DNA from: JANXSS01 sp025356535
GTDB taxonomy: Bacteria > Pseudomonadota > Gammaproteobacteria > Burkholderiales > Burkholderiaceae_D
DNA: 64,000 nucleotides
Direction: 5' to 3'
NCBI GenBank assembly: GCA_043762325.1
Contig: JAYUMU010000151.1
Location: 1-64,000 of the forward strand
The position numbers were made by a program, and so were the translations under genes. The stretch's first letter is position 1. Each line of letters begins with the position of its first letter. This document shows positions 36,658 through 46,600 of the stretch, piece after piece. A model generated the notes under the pieces. It was given only the letters and a program-made list of their open reading frames with translations, was not told the DNA's origin and did not search any database.

Positions 36658-37421
36658 ATCCACCGATTCGCGACTGGCGCGGCAAGCGCGTCTGGGTGAT
36701 CGGCGCCTCGACCGGCATCGGCGGCGAGACCGCGCGCCTGCTGCTGGCAAAGGGCGCGCGGGTGGCCCTGTCGGCGCGACGCCGGCCCGAGCTCGATGCG
36801 ATCGCTGCCGGCAATCCGCAGGCGATCGTGGCGCCGACCGACATCGTCGACCATGCCAGCCTGCTGGCGGCGCGCGACCGCATCTTCGGCCAGTGGCAGG
36901 GGGTCGACCTGGTGCTGGTGGTGGCCGGTGGCTACAATGAAATGCGCGCCGACGAATTCGACCTGGCGCTGGCCAACCGGCTGCTCGACCTGAACGTGCG
37001 CGGCGTGCTCAATTGCCTCGACGCGGTCTTGCCGACGCTGCTGCAGCAGCGCAGCGGCGGGCTCGGCATCGTCGGCTCGGTGGCCGGCTACAGCGGCCTG
37101 CCGAAGGCGCTGATCTACGGCCCGACCAAGGCGGCCATCATCAACCTGTGCGAGGCGCTCTACCTCGACCTGCGCCCGCGCGGCATCGCCGTCTACCTGA
37201 TCAATCCCGGTTTCGTGAAGACGCCGCTGACGGCGCAAAACGACTTCAAGATGCCGGCGCTGATGTCGGCGCCCGATGCGGCCGCCGCCCTGGTGAAGGG
37301 GCTGGAGTCGGGCGACTTCCACATCCATTTTCCGAAGCGCTTTACCAACTGGCTGCGCCTGGCACGACTGCTGCCGTATCGCTGGTACTTCGCGCTGATC
37401 CACAAGGTGACGGGCCTGTGA
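36654..37421 (+). CDS. Short-chain dehydrogenase/reductase
   Basis: A 255-residue NAD(P)H-dependent oxidoreductase. The nucleotide motif GASTGIG is at 18-24. The catalytic Ser lies in GSVAGYSG, and the YGPTK motif gives Tyr and Lys. Basic residues after the second strand (SARRRPE) favour NADP. The substrate is unknown; an oxidised lipid or ketone intermediate is suggested by the operon. It is joined by start-stop overlaps to genes on both sides. Confidence 0.9.
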   Translation: MNPPIRDWRGKRVWVIGASTGIGGETARLLLAKGARVALSARRRPELDAIAAGNPQAIVAPTDIVDHASLLAARDRIFGQWQGVDLVLVVAGGYNEMRADEFDLALANRLLDLNVRGVLNCLDAVLPTLLQQRSGGLGIVGSVAGYSGLPKALIYGPTKAAIINLCEALYLDLRPRGIAVYLINPGFVKTPLTAQNDFKMPALMSAPDAAAALVKGLESGDFHIHFPKRFTNWLRLARLLPYRWYFALIHKVTGL

Positions 37422-37897
37422 TGCGCCAGGCGATCGAAACGCCAGGCCTGACAGCGGCGCCGGCATCCGCACCGCATCCGGCACTGGCGCGGGTCATCGA
37501 TTTCTTCGAAACCCTTTCGCCGGCGTCGACCGCGCGGCTTGCCGCGATCTACACGGACGACGCCTATTTCAAGGACCCGTTCAACGAAGTGCGCGGCATC
37601 GACCGGATCACGGCGATCTTCGCCCACATGTTCGTGCAGGTCGAGGCGCCGCGCTTCGTCGTCACCAGCAGCGTGGCGCAGGACGATGCCGCATTCCTGA
37701 CCTGGGATTTCCTGTTTCGCATGAAGCATTTTTCCGGTGCCGAGCAATGCATCCGCGGCGCAACCCATCTGCGCTTCGACGCCAGCGGCCGGGTCAGCTT
37801 CCATCGCGATTACTGGGACGCTGCCGAGGAACTGTATGAGAAGCTGCCGCTTCTGGGCAGCCTGATGCGTGGCCTGAAGCGCGCTGCGCGCAGCTGA
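37421..37897 (+). CDS. NTF2-like (SnoaL) family protein
   Basis: A 158-residue protein with the cone-shaped NTF2-like fold: an N-terminal helix VIDFFETLSPAST, then IYTDDAYFKDPFNEVRG, FVVTSSVAQDDAAFLTWDF and RDYWDAAEELYEKLP. Such folds act as small isomerases, cyclases or binding proteins. It is the last gene of the lipid operon and starts on the last base of the SDR stop codon. Confidence 0.85.
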   Translation: MRQAIETPGLTAAPASAPHPALARVIDFFETLSPASTARLAAIYTDDAYFKDPFNEVRGIDRITAIFAHMFVQVEAPRFVVTSSVAQDDAAFLTWDFLFRMKHFSGAEQCIRGATHLRFDASGRVSFHRDYWDAAEELYEKLPLLGSLMRGLKRAARS

Positions 37898-37953
37898 ATG
37901 CGCCGGGCGAGGCTCCGGTAGAATCGCAAGGCGACGACGCGGGGGACGACCGG

Positions 37954-38697
37954 ATGAAAATCGATCGATGGCACCGTTTGCTGCCTGCAGTGCTGCCTGC
38001 AGTGCTGCTTGCCGGCACCCTGTTGCTGGCAGCCACGGCAGGCGCCGAACGGCCGCTTGCGGCCTACGGCCATGTCGCCCCGAGCGCCGACGGCATCGGC
38101 AAGACCTACATGGGCCGCGAGATCGCCGGCGTCATGGGATGGGAAGGTGCGCAGTGGCTGGAGCGTCGCAGCCGTGCCGGCGAAGAACGGCCCGACCTGC
38201 TGCTGCAGGCGCTGGCGATTGCGCCGGGCATGACGGTGGCCGATGTCGGCGCCGGCACCGGCTATTACACCTGGCAACTGGCGCAGCGGGTCGGCGCCGG
38301 CGGCCGGGTCTATGCCGTCGACGTGCAGCCGGAAATGATCGCGCTGCTCGAGCGCCAGATGCGGCAGCGCGGCGTGACCAACGTGGTGTCGTTGCTGGGC
38401 AGCGAACGCGACACCCGCCTGCCGGCCGCAAGCATCGACCTGGCGATCATGGTCGACGTCTATCATGAGCTGGCCTATCCGAGCGAAGTAATGGACAGCC
38501 TGGTGCGGGCCATGAAGCCGGGCGGACGCATCGTGTTCGTCGAATACCGCGCCGAAGATCCCGCAGTAGCAATCAAGGCCTTGCACAAGATGAGCGAAGC
38601 CCAGGTCCGGCGCGAAGCCGGCGCGCACGGGCTGACCTGGGAGCGCACCATCACCGCGCTGCCGATACAGCACGTGATCGTGTTTCGCAAGCCTTAG
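37954..38697 (+). CDS. Exported SAM-dependent methyltransferase-like protein
   Basis: A 247-residue protein with a clear signal peptide (~1-31, hydrophobic LLPAVLPAVLLAGTLLLAAT, cleavage near AGA) followed by a class I methyltransferase domain with VADVGAGTGYYTW, VYAVDVQPEMIALL and LAIMVDVYHELAYP. SAM is cytoplasmic, so an exported methyltransferase is puzzling; family members with this layout are known but their role is not. A TAGAAT hexamer (37919-37924) may be its -10, separate from the lipid operon 56 bp upstream. Confidence 0.82.
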   Translation: MKIDRWHRLLPAVLPAVLLAGTLLLAATAGAERPLAAYGHVAPSADGIGKTYMGREIAGVMGWEGAQWLERRSRAGEERPDLLLQALAIAPGMTVADVGAGTGYYTWQLAQRVGAGGRVYAVDVQPEMIALLERQMRQRGVTNVVSLLGSERDTRLPAASIDLAIMVDVYHELAYPSEVMDSLVRAMKPGGRIVFVEYRAEDPAVAIKALHKMSEAQVRREAGAHGLTWERTITALPIQHVIVFRKP

Positions 38698-38760
38698 GCC
38701 GGGCGCCGGCCGGTTGCTGCCTGGCCCTGGCAGGTCGCAGGCAGGTGCGGCGGGAGCGCT

Positions 38761-39486
38761 CTAGCGCGGGCGCGCCGGTGTCTTGACGGCGGCTCTGGTC
38801 GTGGCCTTGGCTGCCGCCTTCGTGGCCGGCCTTGCCGGCGAGCGGGCCGCCTTCTTCGGTGCCGCATCGCCCTGGCCCTCTGCGGACGGACCGCCCGCTT
38901 TGCCACCAGCGGACGCCGATTTCTCGCCCGCCCTGGCAGCGCCGCTACCGGCTTCAGGCGTCAGGGCGGTGCTCACGGCTTGCTTGAACTGATCCTGCAG
39001 CATGTTCCACCATGCCGCAGGATTCGGCATCGGCACCGTGGCGTCGGTTGCAGCCGGCTCCGGCACGGCCGTCGGTGCAGGCGCCGGTGCGGGAGCCGCC
39101 GCAAAGGGCGCGGGCTTGGCTTCGGCCGGCGCCGCCGAACCGAAGGGGAAAGAAAACCCCGGGGACGGCGCTGGTGCGGGTGCGGCCGGCTTGACCGCCG
39201 CACTGAGGGTTTCGCCCATCGAGCGCAAGGTCGAAATCGTGGCGCTCTGCACTTCGAGCGCCTGGATGGTGCCGCGAAGCATATTCATGTTTAGCGTCAG
39301 CCACGACTCGACGGCCTTCAGATCGGAAATCTGCTTGTTGATTTCTTCAACCGACAACGTCGGCATGACCATGCCCGGAATGCCGACGCCGGGTGCGCTC
39401 ATGCCGCCCCACATGTTGCGCACCAGCTCCATCGTTTCTGCAATTGCGCCAAAGCCTGGCAGGCCTGGCATCGCCGGATTGCTCAT
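38761..39486 (-). CDS. phaM: PhaM-type polyhydroxyalkanoate granule protein
   Basis: Links polyhydroxybutyrate granules to the nucleoid and activates PHA synthase in Ralstonia. The 241 residues have an N-terminal phasin-like part (MPGLPGFGAIAETMELVRNMWGGM, then VEEINKQISDLKAVESWL), a Pro/Ala linker, WWNMLQDQFKQAV, and a histone-H1-like Ala/Lys/Arg C-terminus (APKKAARSPARPATKAAAK) for DNA binding. ATG 39486 follows GAGGAG. It implies that this bacterium stores PHA. Confidence 0.85.
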   Translation of the reverse strand: MSNPAMPGLPGFGAIAETMELVRNMWGGMSAPGVGIPGMVMPTLSVEEINKQISDLKAVESWLTLNMNMLRGTIQALEVQSATISTLRSMGETLSAAVKPAAPAPAPSPGFSFPFGSAAPAEAKPAPFAAAPAPAPAPTAVPEPAATDATVPMPNPAAWWNMLQDQFKQAVSTALTPEAGSGAARAGEKSASAGGKAGGPSAEGQGDAAPKKAARSPARPATKAAAKATTRAAVKTPARPR

Positions 39487-39638
39487 GTTCGTCTCCTCAT
39501 AATGTTTCACTAAAGCGTAGCAGATAACGCCACAGATAGCTTGGTCAAAAACAAGCGCCGCATGCCTGCGCCGATGATCACGCCGGGCCGGCACGGTGTG
39601 CACAAGTCAGGCGCGCACCGAACCGCTACACTGGGCAG

Positions 39639-40916
39639 ATGAAAGCAACCGATGCGGCCCGCCTGCCAACCCACCTGCCGACGCGGCCCGCCGCCACGCG
39701 CTGGTGGCTGCTGCTGGTGCTGTCGTTGCTGCTGCACCTGCTGATGCTGGCAGCCACCGGCGGCATCGGCATGCCGGCCACGATGCCGCAGGCACCGGCG
39801 GTGACGGTGGTGCTGACCGGTGCCGCATTCAAGGCGGCTGCGCCCGCCGCCGCAGAACGCATGCCCGACCCGGCTGCGGCGGCAGCGCCTCGCGCACCGG
39901 CGCCGGTGGCGCCGGCAAGACCGGCACGCTCGCGCCGGCCACCGGGCGTCGCGGCACCCGCGCCGGAGGCAGTGGCGAACGCCTATCGCAGCGATGCGCC
40001 GGCTGCCAGCGCGGGCGGGCCGGCGCCGCCCGAGCCGATACCTGGCGAGACGCCGGTGCAGCAGCCCGCCGCGACGGCGCAGGCAGGCGAGGTCGCCGAT
40101 GCACCCGCCGATACGCCCGCCGATATGCAACCGGTCCTTCCCGCGCCGGCCCGGCGCCGCGACACTGCGCCGCCTTCCGCGCCCGCAACGGCGGCAGAAA
40201 CAGCGGCCCCCGGCACCGCCGGCGCGACACCCGCCGCCGCCCGCTACCGGGTCAGCCTGCCCCCATCTGTCAGGCTGTCCTATGAAGTGCGCTATGCCAC
40301 CCGCGGCAGCATCACCCGCGGCAGCAGTACCGTCGACTGGCGCTTGGACGGCAGCGGCAGCGGCAACGCCTACGCCATCCATGGCGAGGTCAGCAAGTTC
40401 GGCCTGACGCTCTCCGCCTTTCGCAGCGAAGGCGCAATCGACGATGCCGGCATCGCACCGGTCCTGTACGCGGAAAAAAATGCCAGGCGCGCAGAGACCA
40501 ACACGCATTTCCTGCGCGACGCCCGCCAGGCGATCAGCTTTTCGGCGGCCACCGACAGCTTGCCCCTGCAACCCGGCGCTCAGGACCGCGCCAGCATCCT
40601 GTGGCAGCTTGCGGGCATCGCACGCGGCCAGCGCGAGCTGCTGGTGCCGGGCGCCGTGCTCGACGTGGTGGTGGCAGGCGTGCGCGATGCCGAACACTGG
40701 ATGATCGAGATCGTCGGCGAAGAGACCATCAGCCTCGACACCGGCGAGGCCGGCGAAATCCGCGCCTGGCACCTGGTGCGCGCGCCGCGCAGCGGCACCT
40801 ACGACAAGCGCATCGATATCTGGCTGGCGCCCGCGCGGCAGTGGTATCCGGTAAAGTTGCGCTATACCGAACCGGGCGGCGACTATCTCGACCTCACGCT
40901 GTCGGCGCTGCGCTGA
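39639..40916 (+). CDS. DUF3108 protein with TonB-like N-terminus
   Basis: A 425-residue protein: a short cytoplasmic start, one transmembrane helix (~22-42), a ~150-residue Pro/Ala-rich stretch resembling TonB spacers, then a DUF3108 beta-rich domain (~205-425) with SVRLSYEVRY, GEVSKFGLTLSAFRSEG and WLAPARQWYPVKLRYTE. It is probably periplasmic and anchored in the inner membrane. Function is unknown. A TACACT hexamer 6 bp before the ATG may be its -10, implying a leaderless or very short leader. Confidence 0.8.
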   Translation: MKATDAARLPTHLPTRPAATRWWLLLVLSLLLHLLMLAATGGIGMPATMPQAPAVTVVLTGAAFKAAAPAAAERMPDPAAAAAPRAPAPVAPARPARSRRPPGVAAPAPEAVANAYRSDAPAASAGGPAPPEPIPGETPVQQPAATAQAGEVADAPADTPADMQPVLPAPARRRDTAPPSAPATAAETAAPGTAGATPAAARYRVSLPPSVRLSYEVRYATRGSITRGSSTVDWRLDGSGSGNAYAIHGEVSKFGLTLSAFRSEGAIDDAGIAPVLYAEKNARRAETNTHFLRDARQAISFSAATDSLPLQPGAQDRASILWQLAGIARGQRELLVPGAVLDVVVAGVRDAEHWMIEIVGEETISLDTGEAGEIRAWHLVRAPRSGTYDKRIDIWLAPARQWYPVKLRYTEPGGDYLDLTLSALR

Positions 40917-40982
40917 TCGCTGCAACGCACGACTTGGCCATCGCTTCGGCGCACAACCGTTTTCAGGCAAGGACCCCGATTC

Positions 40983-41810
40983 ATGTTCATACAAACCATT
41001 TCCCGGCGCGTCCGGGCGCCGCTTGCCGGCATCGCGCTGGCCGGCTGCATGATGGCAGCAGCGGCAGAAGCGCCACCGGCAGCCGATGCAGCGCAGGCGC
41101 CCGCCACATCGCCCGCTGCGCCCACTACGGCAGCACAGCAGCCGGCAGCCATCCGCAAGGTCAGCCTGCCACCTTCGGCCGCGCTGCATTACAAGATCCG
41201 CGCCCAGCAAAGCGGCTTCAGCATCGACGGCACGGGCGAGGTGCAATGGCAGGTCGGCGACGGCAGGTTTTCGGTCACGAGCGAATCGCGCGCCAGCCTG
41301 TTCGGCACGGTGCTCGAAGCCAGAAGCGTCGGCGAGGTCGACCAGTTCGGCCTGGCGCCGGCCAGCTTCAACAACAAGCGCTTTCGCAAGGATGCGACCA
41401 TCACCACTTTTGATCGCCAGAGCAAGACCATCAGCTTTTCCGCCTCTGCCGTGACCTATCCGATCAAGGGCGGCGAACAGGATCGCAACAGCGTCATGTG
41501 GCAACTGATCGGCGTTGCCCGCGGCGCCGAGGGCAAGTTCAAGACCGGCAGCGAATGGCGCTTTTTCGTGGCCGGCCAGCGCGACGCCGAACCGTGGACC
41601 TTCAAGGTCGGCAAGACCGAAAAGATCCGCACGGCGCTGGGCGACCTGAACACGGTGCACGTCGTGCGCGCGCCGCCGCCGGACGCAAAGGGGCAGCAGC
41701 TCGACATCTGGCTGGCGCCGGCGATGGAATGGTATCCGGCGCGCATACGTTTTACCGACCCCGACGGCGAATACATCGAGCAGACGCTCGAATCGATTGC
41801 CCGGACTTGA
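40983..41810 (+). CDS. Exported DUF3108 protein, paralogue of upstream gene
   Basis: A 275-residue protein with a signal peptide (~1-28), a short Ala/Pro linker and a DUF3108 domain whose motifs follow the upstream protein closely: KVSLPPSA.LHYK, GEV...SLFGTVLEARSVGEVD, SFSASAVTYPIKGGEQDR and WLAPAMEWYPARIRFTD. The pair therefore arose by tandem duplication. It lies 66 bp after its partner, with AAGGA upstream. It is likely a soluble periplasmic protein. Confidence 0.8.
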   Translation: MFIQTISRRVRAPLAGIALAGCMMAAAAEAPPAADAAQAPATSPAAPTTAAQQPAAIRKVSLPPSAALHYKIRAQQSGFSIDGTGEVQWQVGDGRFSVTSESRASLFGTVLEARSVGEVDQFGLAPASFNNKRFRKDATITTFDRQSKTISFSASAVTYPIKGGEQDRNSVMWQLIGVARGAEGKFKTGSEWRFFVAGQRDAEPWTFKVGKTEKIRTALGDLNTVHVVRAPPPDAKGQQLDIWLAPAMEWYPARIRFTDPDGEYIEQTLESIART

Positions 41811-41941
41811 AGGCACCGCACCGACCTCGCAGCGCCACGCTGCAGGTTGCCGGCATCTGTACACGCGGGCGGCACGCGCCGCCTGCAGGACGCTTCGCCG
41901 TATGACGCGTCGATCACTTCCTCCTCATTTCCGGACATGAC

Positions 41942-42646
41942 ATGACATCAACTAACCGCGCCCTGGTCCTCTTTTCCGGTGGCCAGGACTCCACAACCTG
42001 CCTGGCCTGGGCGCTGTCGCGCTATGCCCATGTGGAAACCATCGGCTTCGATTACGGCCAGCGGCATGCCATCGAACTGCGCGTGCGACCGCAGCTGCTG
42101 TCGAAAATCGTGACGATCGATCCGGCCTGGGCGCCGCGCCTGGGCGAAGACCACCTGATCGACCTGTCGCTGCTCGGCAAAATTTCGGAAACGGCGCTGA
42201 CGCGCGACGTCGACATCGCCTTTTGCAACGATGGTTTGCCGAACACGTTCGTTCCCGGCCGCAATCTGCTGTTCATGATGGTCGCCGCCACCGTCGCCTA
42301 TCGGCGCGGCTTGGATGTGCTGGTGGGCGGCATGTGCGAAACCGATTTTTCCGGCTATCCCGACTGCCGCGACGACAGCATGAAGGCGCTGCAGGTCGCG
42401 CTCAATCTTGGCATGGCGACCCGGCTGAAACTGGAGACGCCACTGATGTGGATCGACAAGGCGGCAACCTGGTCGCTGGCGCAGGACCTGGGTGGCGCTG
42501 CGCTGGTGGAACTGATCCGCGCCGACACCCATACCTGTTATCTGGGCGAGCGCGGCGTGCTGCACGACTGGGGGCATGGCTGCGGCGTCTGCCCGGCGTG
42601 CGCCTTGCGCGCGCGCGGGCATGCCGAGTTTGTCGCCCGGGCCTGA
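41942..42646 (+). CDS. queC: 7-cyano-7-deazaguanine synthase
   Basis: Converts 7-carboxy-7-deazaguanine to preQ0 with ammonia and ATP, in queuosine biosynthesis. The 234 residues have the PP-loop SGGQDSTT (12-19) and a C-terminal zinc site with Cys199, Cys214, Cys217 and Cys220 in GHGCGVCPACALR. ATG 41942 gives MTSTNRALVLFSGG. Other que genes are not nearby, and no preQ1 riboswitch was recognised upstream. Confidence 0.96.
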   Translation: MTSTNRALVLFSGGQDSTTCLAWALSRYAHVETIGFDYGQRHAIELRVRPQLLSKIVTIDPAWAPRLGEDHLIDLSLLGKISETALTRDVDIAFCNDGLPNTFVPGRNLLFMMVAATVAYRRGLDVLVGGMCETDFSGYPDCRDDSMKALQVALNLGMATRLKLETPLMWIDKAATWSLAQDLGGAALVELIRADTHTCYLGERGVLHDWGHGCGVCPACALRARGHAEFVARA

Positions 42647-42800
42647 ACGACCTGGAGCGTTGAAGCGACCGCCCGGCGACAAACGCCGCCGGGCTCGGGC
42701 GCATTCGAAAACAGACTTTATTTCGTTGTGGATGTTGCAACGGCAGGCGCGGCAGCCGGGTCTTTTGGAGCAACCGGCAGATAGGTGGTTTCACCCATCA

Positions 42801-43196
42801 TCACCTGGAACAGGTCGGGTAATCGTAGGCTGCGCCCGATGCGGCATCGACGCCGGCGCCGATGAAGCCGCCAAACAGCAGGTTCCCGGCCATCATGCCC
42901 TTGGTCGCGGATTTGGCGACTGCCATGCCGGCAGGCAGATCGGCCTTTTCACATTTGACGTTCATGTCGCCGTACGCACGGTGCACGGTCACGGTGCCCG
43001 GCGTCGTGACGTAATAGACGCCCTTGTCGTTTTCAAGCTTGCAGCTCGCGCCCGCAACCGGACCGGACTTCTGCAGGGTTTCGACCGACACGACCTGACT
43101 GGTTCCATTGACAATCGATGCGCAGCCCGTAAGCGATGCAACGGCAATTGCCGCGGCAAGGATTGCGGACGTTTTCAAAAAAATTTTATACGACAT
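42801..43196 (-). CDS. Small lipoprotein of unknown function
   Basis: A 131-residue protein with a lipoprotein signal ending SLTGCAS (Cys ~25), then a compact domain with IVNGTSQVVSVETLQ, CKLENDKG, TPGTVTVHR and a Gly-rich end (MMAGNLLFGGFIGAGVDAASG) that looks membrane-associated. The tail DYPTCS contains a Cys. Similar lipoproteins are widespread in proteobacteria but I know no function. ATG 43196 has GGGAG upstream. Confidence 0.8.
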   Translation of the reverse strand: MSYKIFLKTSAILAAAIAVASLTGCASIVNGTSQVVSVETLQKSGPVAGASCKLENDKGVYYVTTPGTVTVHRAYGDMNVKCEKADLPAGMAVAKSATKGMMAGNLLFGGFIGAGVDAASGAAYDYPTCSR

Positions 43197-43603
43197 TTTT
43201 TAATTACTCCCTGGTTGAGACACAGGCGAACACCCATGCCGTTCGATCTCGAACGCGGTCGCAGCAGTTCGAGAGCCTTCATACGCCACCCCACCGGATG
43301 CGGATCACATCTTTCAATGTGGCGTGGCGACAGCCATCAGAACCTTCGGCAACGCGACAAGCTATCCGAAATCGCAGCAAGGCGAAATACCCTGTCCAGG
43401 CAATTAGAATTTCGTTGTGGAATGGGAGAAATCGTGTGGCGTCGCGGCGAAACTGGCCGCGCGCTGACCGTCATCCAGGCAGTCGCCATTGACTTGGACA
43501 GCTACTGGACTGACAAGGGATCGAACCGACTCGTCGTGCGAGCAGTAAGCATTCAAAAACAGCGGGCGGTTGCCTCTTGCCGGGCAACCGCTGCGACAAC
43601 GCC
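43197..43603. other. Intergenic region upstream of the lipoprotein gene
   Basis: 407 bp that hold the promoter area of the lipoprotein gene on the minus strand and the terminator of the indolepyruvate oxidoreductase at its right end. Open frames crossing it show no family features, and the composition is lower in GC than the surroundings. I see no RNA gene. Confidence 0.55.
43555..43593 (-). terminator. Terminator of the aromatic amino acid catabolism operon
   Basis: On the minus strand a GCAGCGGTTGCC/GGCAACCGCCCGCTG stem, with a two-base bulge and an 8-nt loop, is followed by TTTTT. It lies 11 bp after the oxidoreductase stop codon. Confidence 0.75.
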
Positions 43604-46600
43604 TCAGGCCGCCTGCTGACGCACCAGCTCGATCACCTTGCCCGCATTGTCCGACTCTGGCGCATCGAAGGCCGCCAGCAACGCCGCCTCGTGCACCCGC
43701 GCAGCTTCCAGATGCCGCGCCTTCACATGTCCATAGCCGCGGATGTCTTCCGGAATGCTGGCAATCACTACTGCAGTGGCAAGGTTCGACGCCGTCAATC
43801 GCGTCAGCAGCCGTGCGACGGTTGCCCGGTATTGCACCACCAGCGCACGCTCCTGGCGACGTTCTTCGGTGTGGCCGAAGGGATCGAAAAACGTGCCGCG
43901 CAGCGCCTTGAATTTCGCCAGCACCGAAAACGCCCGCAGCATCCACGGCCCGAATTCCTGCTTGATGAGATGACCTTTCGCATCATGCTTTGCCATGATC
44001 GGCGGCGCCAGGTGAAACTTCAGCTTGTAGTCGCCTTCGAACATGCCGGCCACTTTTGCGGCGAAGGCACCGCTGGTGTAGAGCCGCGCGACTTCGTATT
44101 CATCTTTATAGGCCATCAGCTTGAAGAAGTAGCGCGCCACCGCTTCCGTCAAGCGTAATGCGGCAGGCGGCCCGCTCAATGCCGTCTCGGCTGCGCGCAC
44201 CTGCTCGACGAAGTCCTGGTACCGGCGTGCATAGTCGGCGTTCTGGTAGTCGGTCAGGAACGCCACGCGGCGCTTGATGATGTCGTCCAGACTCTGGCTG
44301 CGCTTGAATTCGATCACCTGCGCCGGCGCTTCAGCCGTTGCGCCATTCATGCGCGCCAGTTTTTCCACCGCGGCGAGATCATGCGCGGCAGTGCGGCCCC
44401 AGACGAACGCCTGCTGGTTGAAGTCGACCGACACGCCGTTCAAAGTGATCGCCTGCGTCAGCGCCGCATGCGACAGCGGCACCCAGCCCTTCTGCCAGCA
44501 ATAGCCCAGCATGAACATGTTGGTGGCAATCGAGTCGCCCATCAGCGCCGTGGCGATCCTGCCGGCGTCGATGACGTCGACCCGCTCGGCGCCGCAGGCT
44601 GCGCGAATCGCCGCCTGCGCGGCGGCGCCCGGATACTGCCAGTCCGGATTTTTCACAAACGCAGCCGTTGGCGTCGCCGTGCCATTGACGGCGCCATGGG
44701 TGCGGCCTTCGCCCATGCGCGAGAGCGCGTCGCGCCCGGCGGTGACGATCATGTCGCAACCGATGACGAGGTCTGCCGCGCCGGTGCCGACGCGGGTCGA
44801 ATGAATGTCCTGCGGCTGGTCGGCCAGGCGCACGTGCGACAGCACCGGGCCGCCCTTTTGCGCCAGGCCGCTCATGTCCAGCACCGAGCAGCCGCGGCCC
44901 TCGATGTGGGCTGCCATGGCCAGGATCTGGCCGACCGTTACCACCCCGGTGCCGCCGATGCCTGTGACCAGGATGCCGTAACCGTTTGCCGTGCTTGGCA
45001 CCACAGGTTGCGGCAGCGTGCCGGCGAGCGCGTCCGGCGAGGCCAGTGCGGCCGGCGTCACCGCGGCGGCTTTTTTCGGTTTCTTCAGGCTGCCGCCTTC
45101 GACCGTCACGAAGCTCGGACAAAAACCCGTGACACAGGAAAAATCCTTGTTGCACGACGACTGGTTGATCTGCCGCTTGCGGCCGAACTCGGTCTCCAGC
45201 GGCTCGACCGAGAGGCAATTCGATTGCACGCTGCAGTCGCCGCAGCCTTCGCAGACCGCTTCGTTGATGACGACGCGCTTTGCCGGATCGGGATACTCAT
45301 TGCGTTTCCGGCGCCGGCGTTTTTCCGAGGCACAGGTCTGGTCGTAGATCATGGCCGAGACGCCCTTGCATTCGCGAAGCTCGCGCTGGACGGCGTCGAG
45401 TTCGCTGCGATGGCGCACGGTCACGCCCGGCGCCCAATCGTAGCCGGCCGGATACTTGTCCGGCTCGTCTGTTACGACGATGATCGGTGTGACGCCTTCG
45501 GCGGCGATCTGGCGCGAGATGATGGCCGGGTCGAGCGGGCCGTCGAAGGCCTGGCCGCCGGTCATGGCAACCGCATCGTTGTAGAGGATCTTGTAGGTCA
45601 TGTTGACCTTCGATGCGACGGCCGCGCGGATCGCCAGCAGGCCCGAATGATAATAGGTGCCGTCGCCCAGGTTCGCAAAGACATGCTGCTCGGAGGTGAA
45701 CGGTGAATGGCCGATCCAGGTCGTGCCCTCGCCGCCCATGTGAGTGAAGGTCGCGGTCTCGCGGTCCATCCACAGCACCATGTAATGGCAGCCGATGCCG
45801 GCCAGCGCGCGGCTGCCGTCGGGCAGCTTGGTCGAGGTATTGTGCGGGCAGCCCGAGCAGAAATGCGGTATGCGGTCCTTGGCCGGATCGGGTGCTGCGG
45901 CGACCTTCAGGATGGCTTCCTTGGCCTCCAGATAAGCGACCCGTTCCCTGACGCGTTGCTCGACCGGATGGCCGGCAAAGTACTTGCTGATCCGGCTGGC
46001 AATCGCCCGGGCGATCTGCGCCGGATTCAATTCATAGGTCGCCGGCAGCAGCCAGTCGCCGTGGCCGACACCGGGCCGGTTGCTCCATTCGCCGGTGTCG
46101 TCGAACTTGCCGACCACGCGCGGGCGCACGTCGTCGCGCCAGTTGTAGAGTTCTTCCTTGACCTGGTATTCGAGGATCTGGCGCTTTTCCTCGACCACCA
46201 GGATTTCCTCCAGTCCCTGGGCAAAAGTACGCACGCCCTCGGCTTCCAGCGGCCAGGTCATGCCGACCTTGTAGAGCCGGATGCCGATGTCGGCGGCAAC
46301 CGCTTCGTCGATGCCGAGGTCAGCCAGCGCCTGGCGGGTATCGAGATAGGATTTGCCGGCGGTGATGATGCCGATCCTGGCGCGCGGGCTGTCCCAGATG
46401 ATGCGGTTCAACTTGTTGGCGCGGGCATAGGCCAGCGCCGCATACCACTTGAAGTTGTTCATGCGGGCTTCCTGCTCCAGCACCGCATCCGGCCAGCGGA
46501 TGTTGAGCCCACCCGGCGGCAGGTCGAAGTCTTGCGGCAGCACGATCTGCACGCGATCCGGATCGAGTTCGACCGAAGCGCCCGACTCGACGATGTCGGT

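Noticed and set aside
39510..41864. 784-residue minus-strand frame opposite the two DUF3108 genes
   Set aside because: Both DUF3108 proteins have signal or membrane segments and family motifs. The opposite frame has low-complexity Arg/Gly runs only.
41811..41941. Possible preQ1 riboswitch before queC
   Set aside because: No short stem with the C-rich and A-rich preQ1 tail pattern could be folded from the leader.
43203..43619. Plus-strand frame crossing the lipoprotein upstream region
   Set aside because: It lacks any domain pattern and has unusual codon use, and it overlaps the clear terminator of the minus-strand oxidoreductase.
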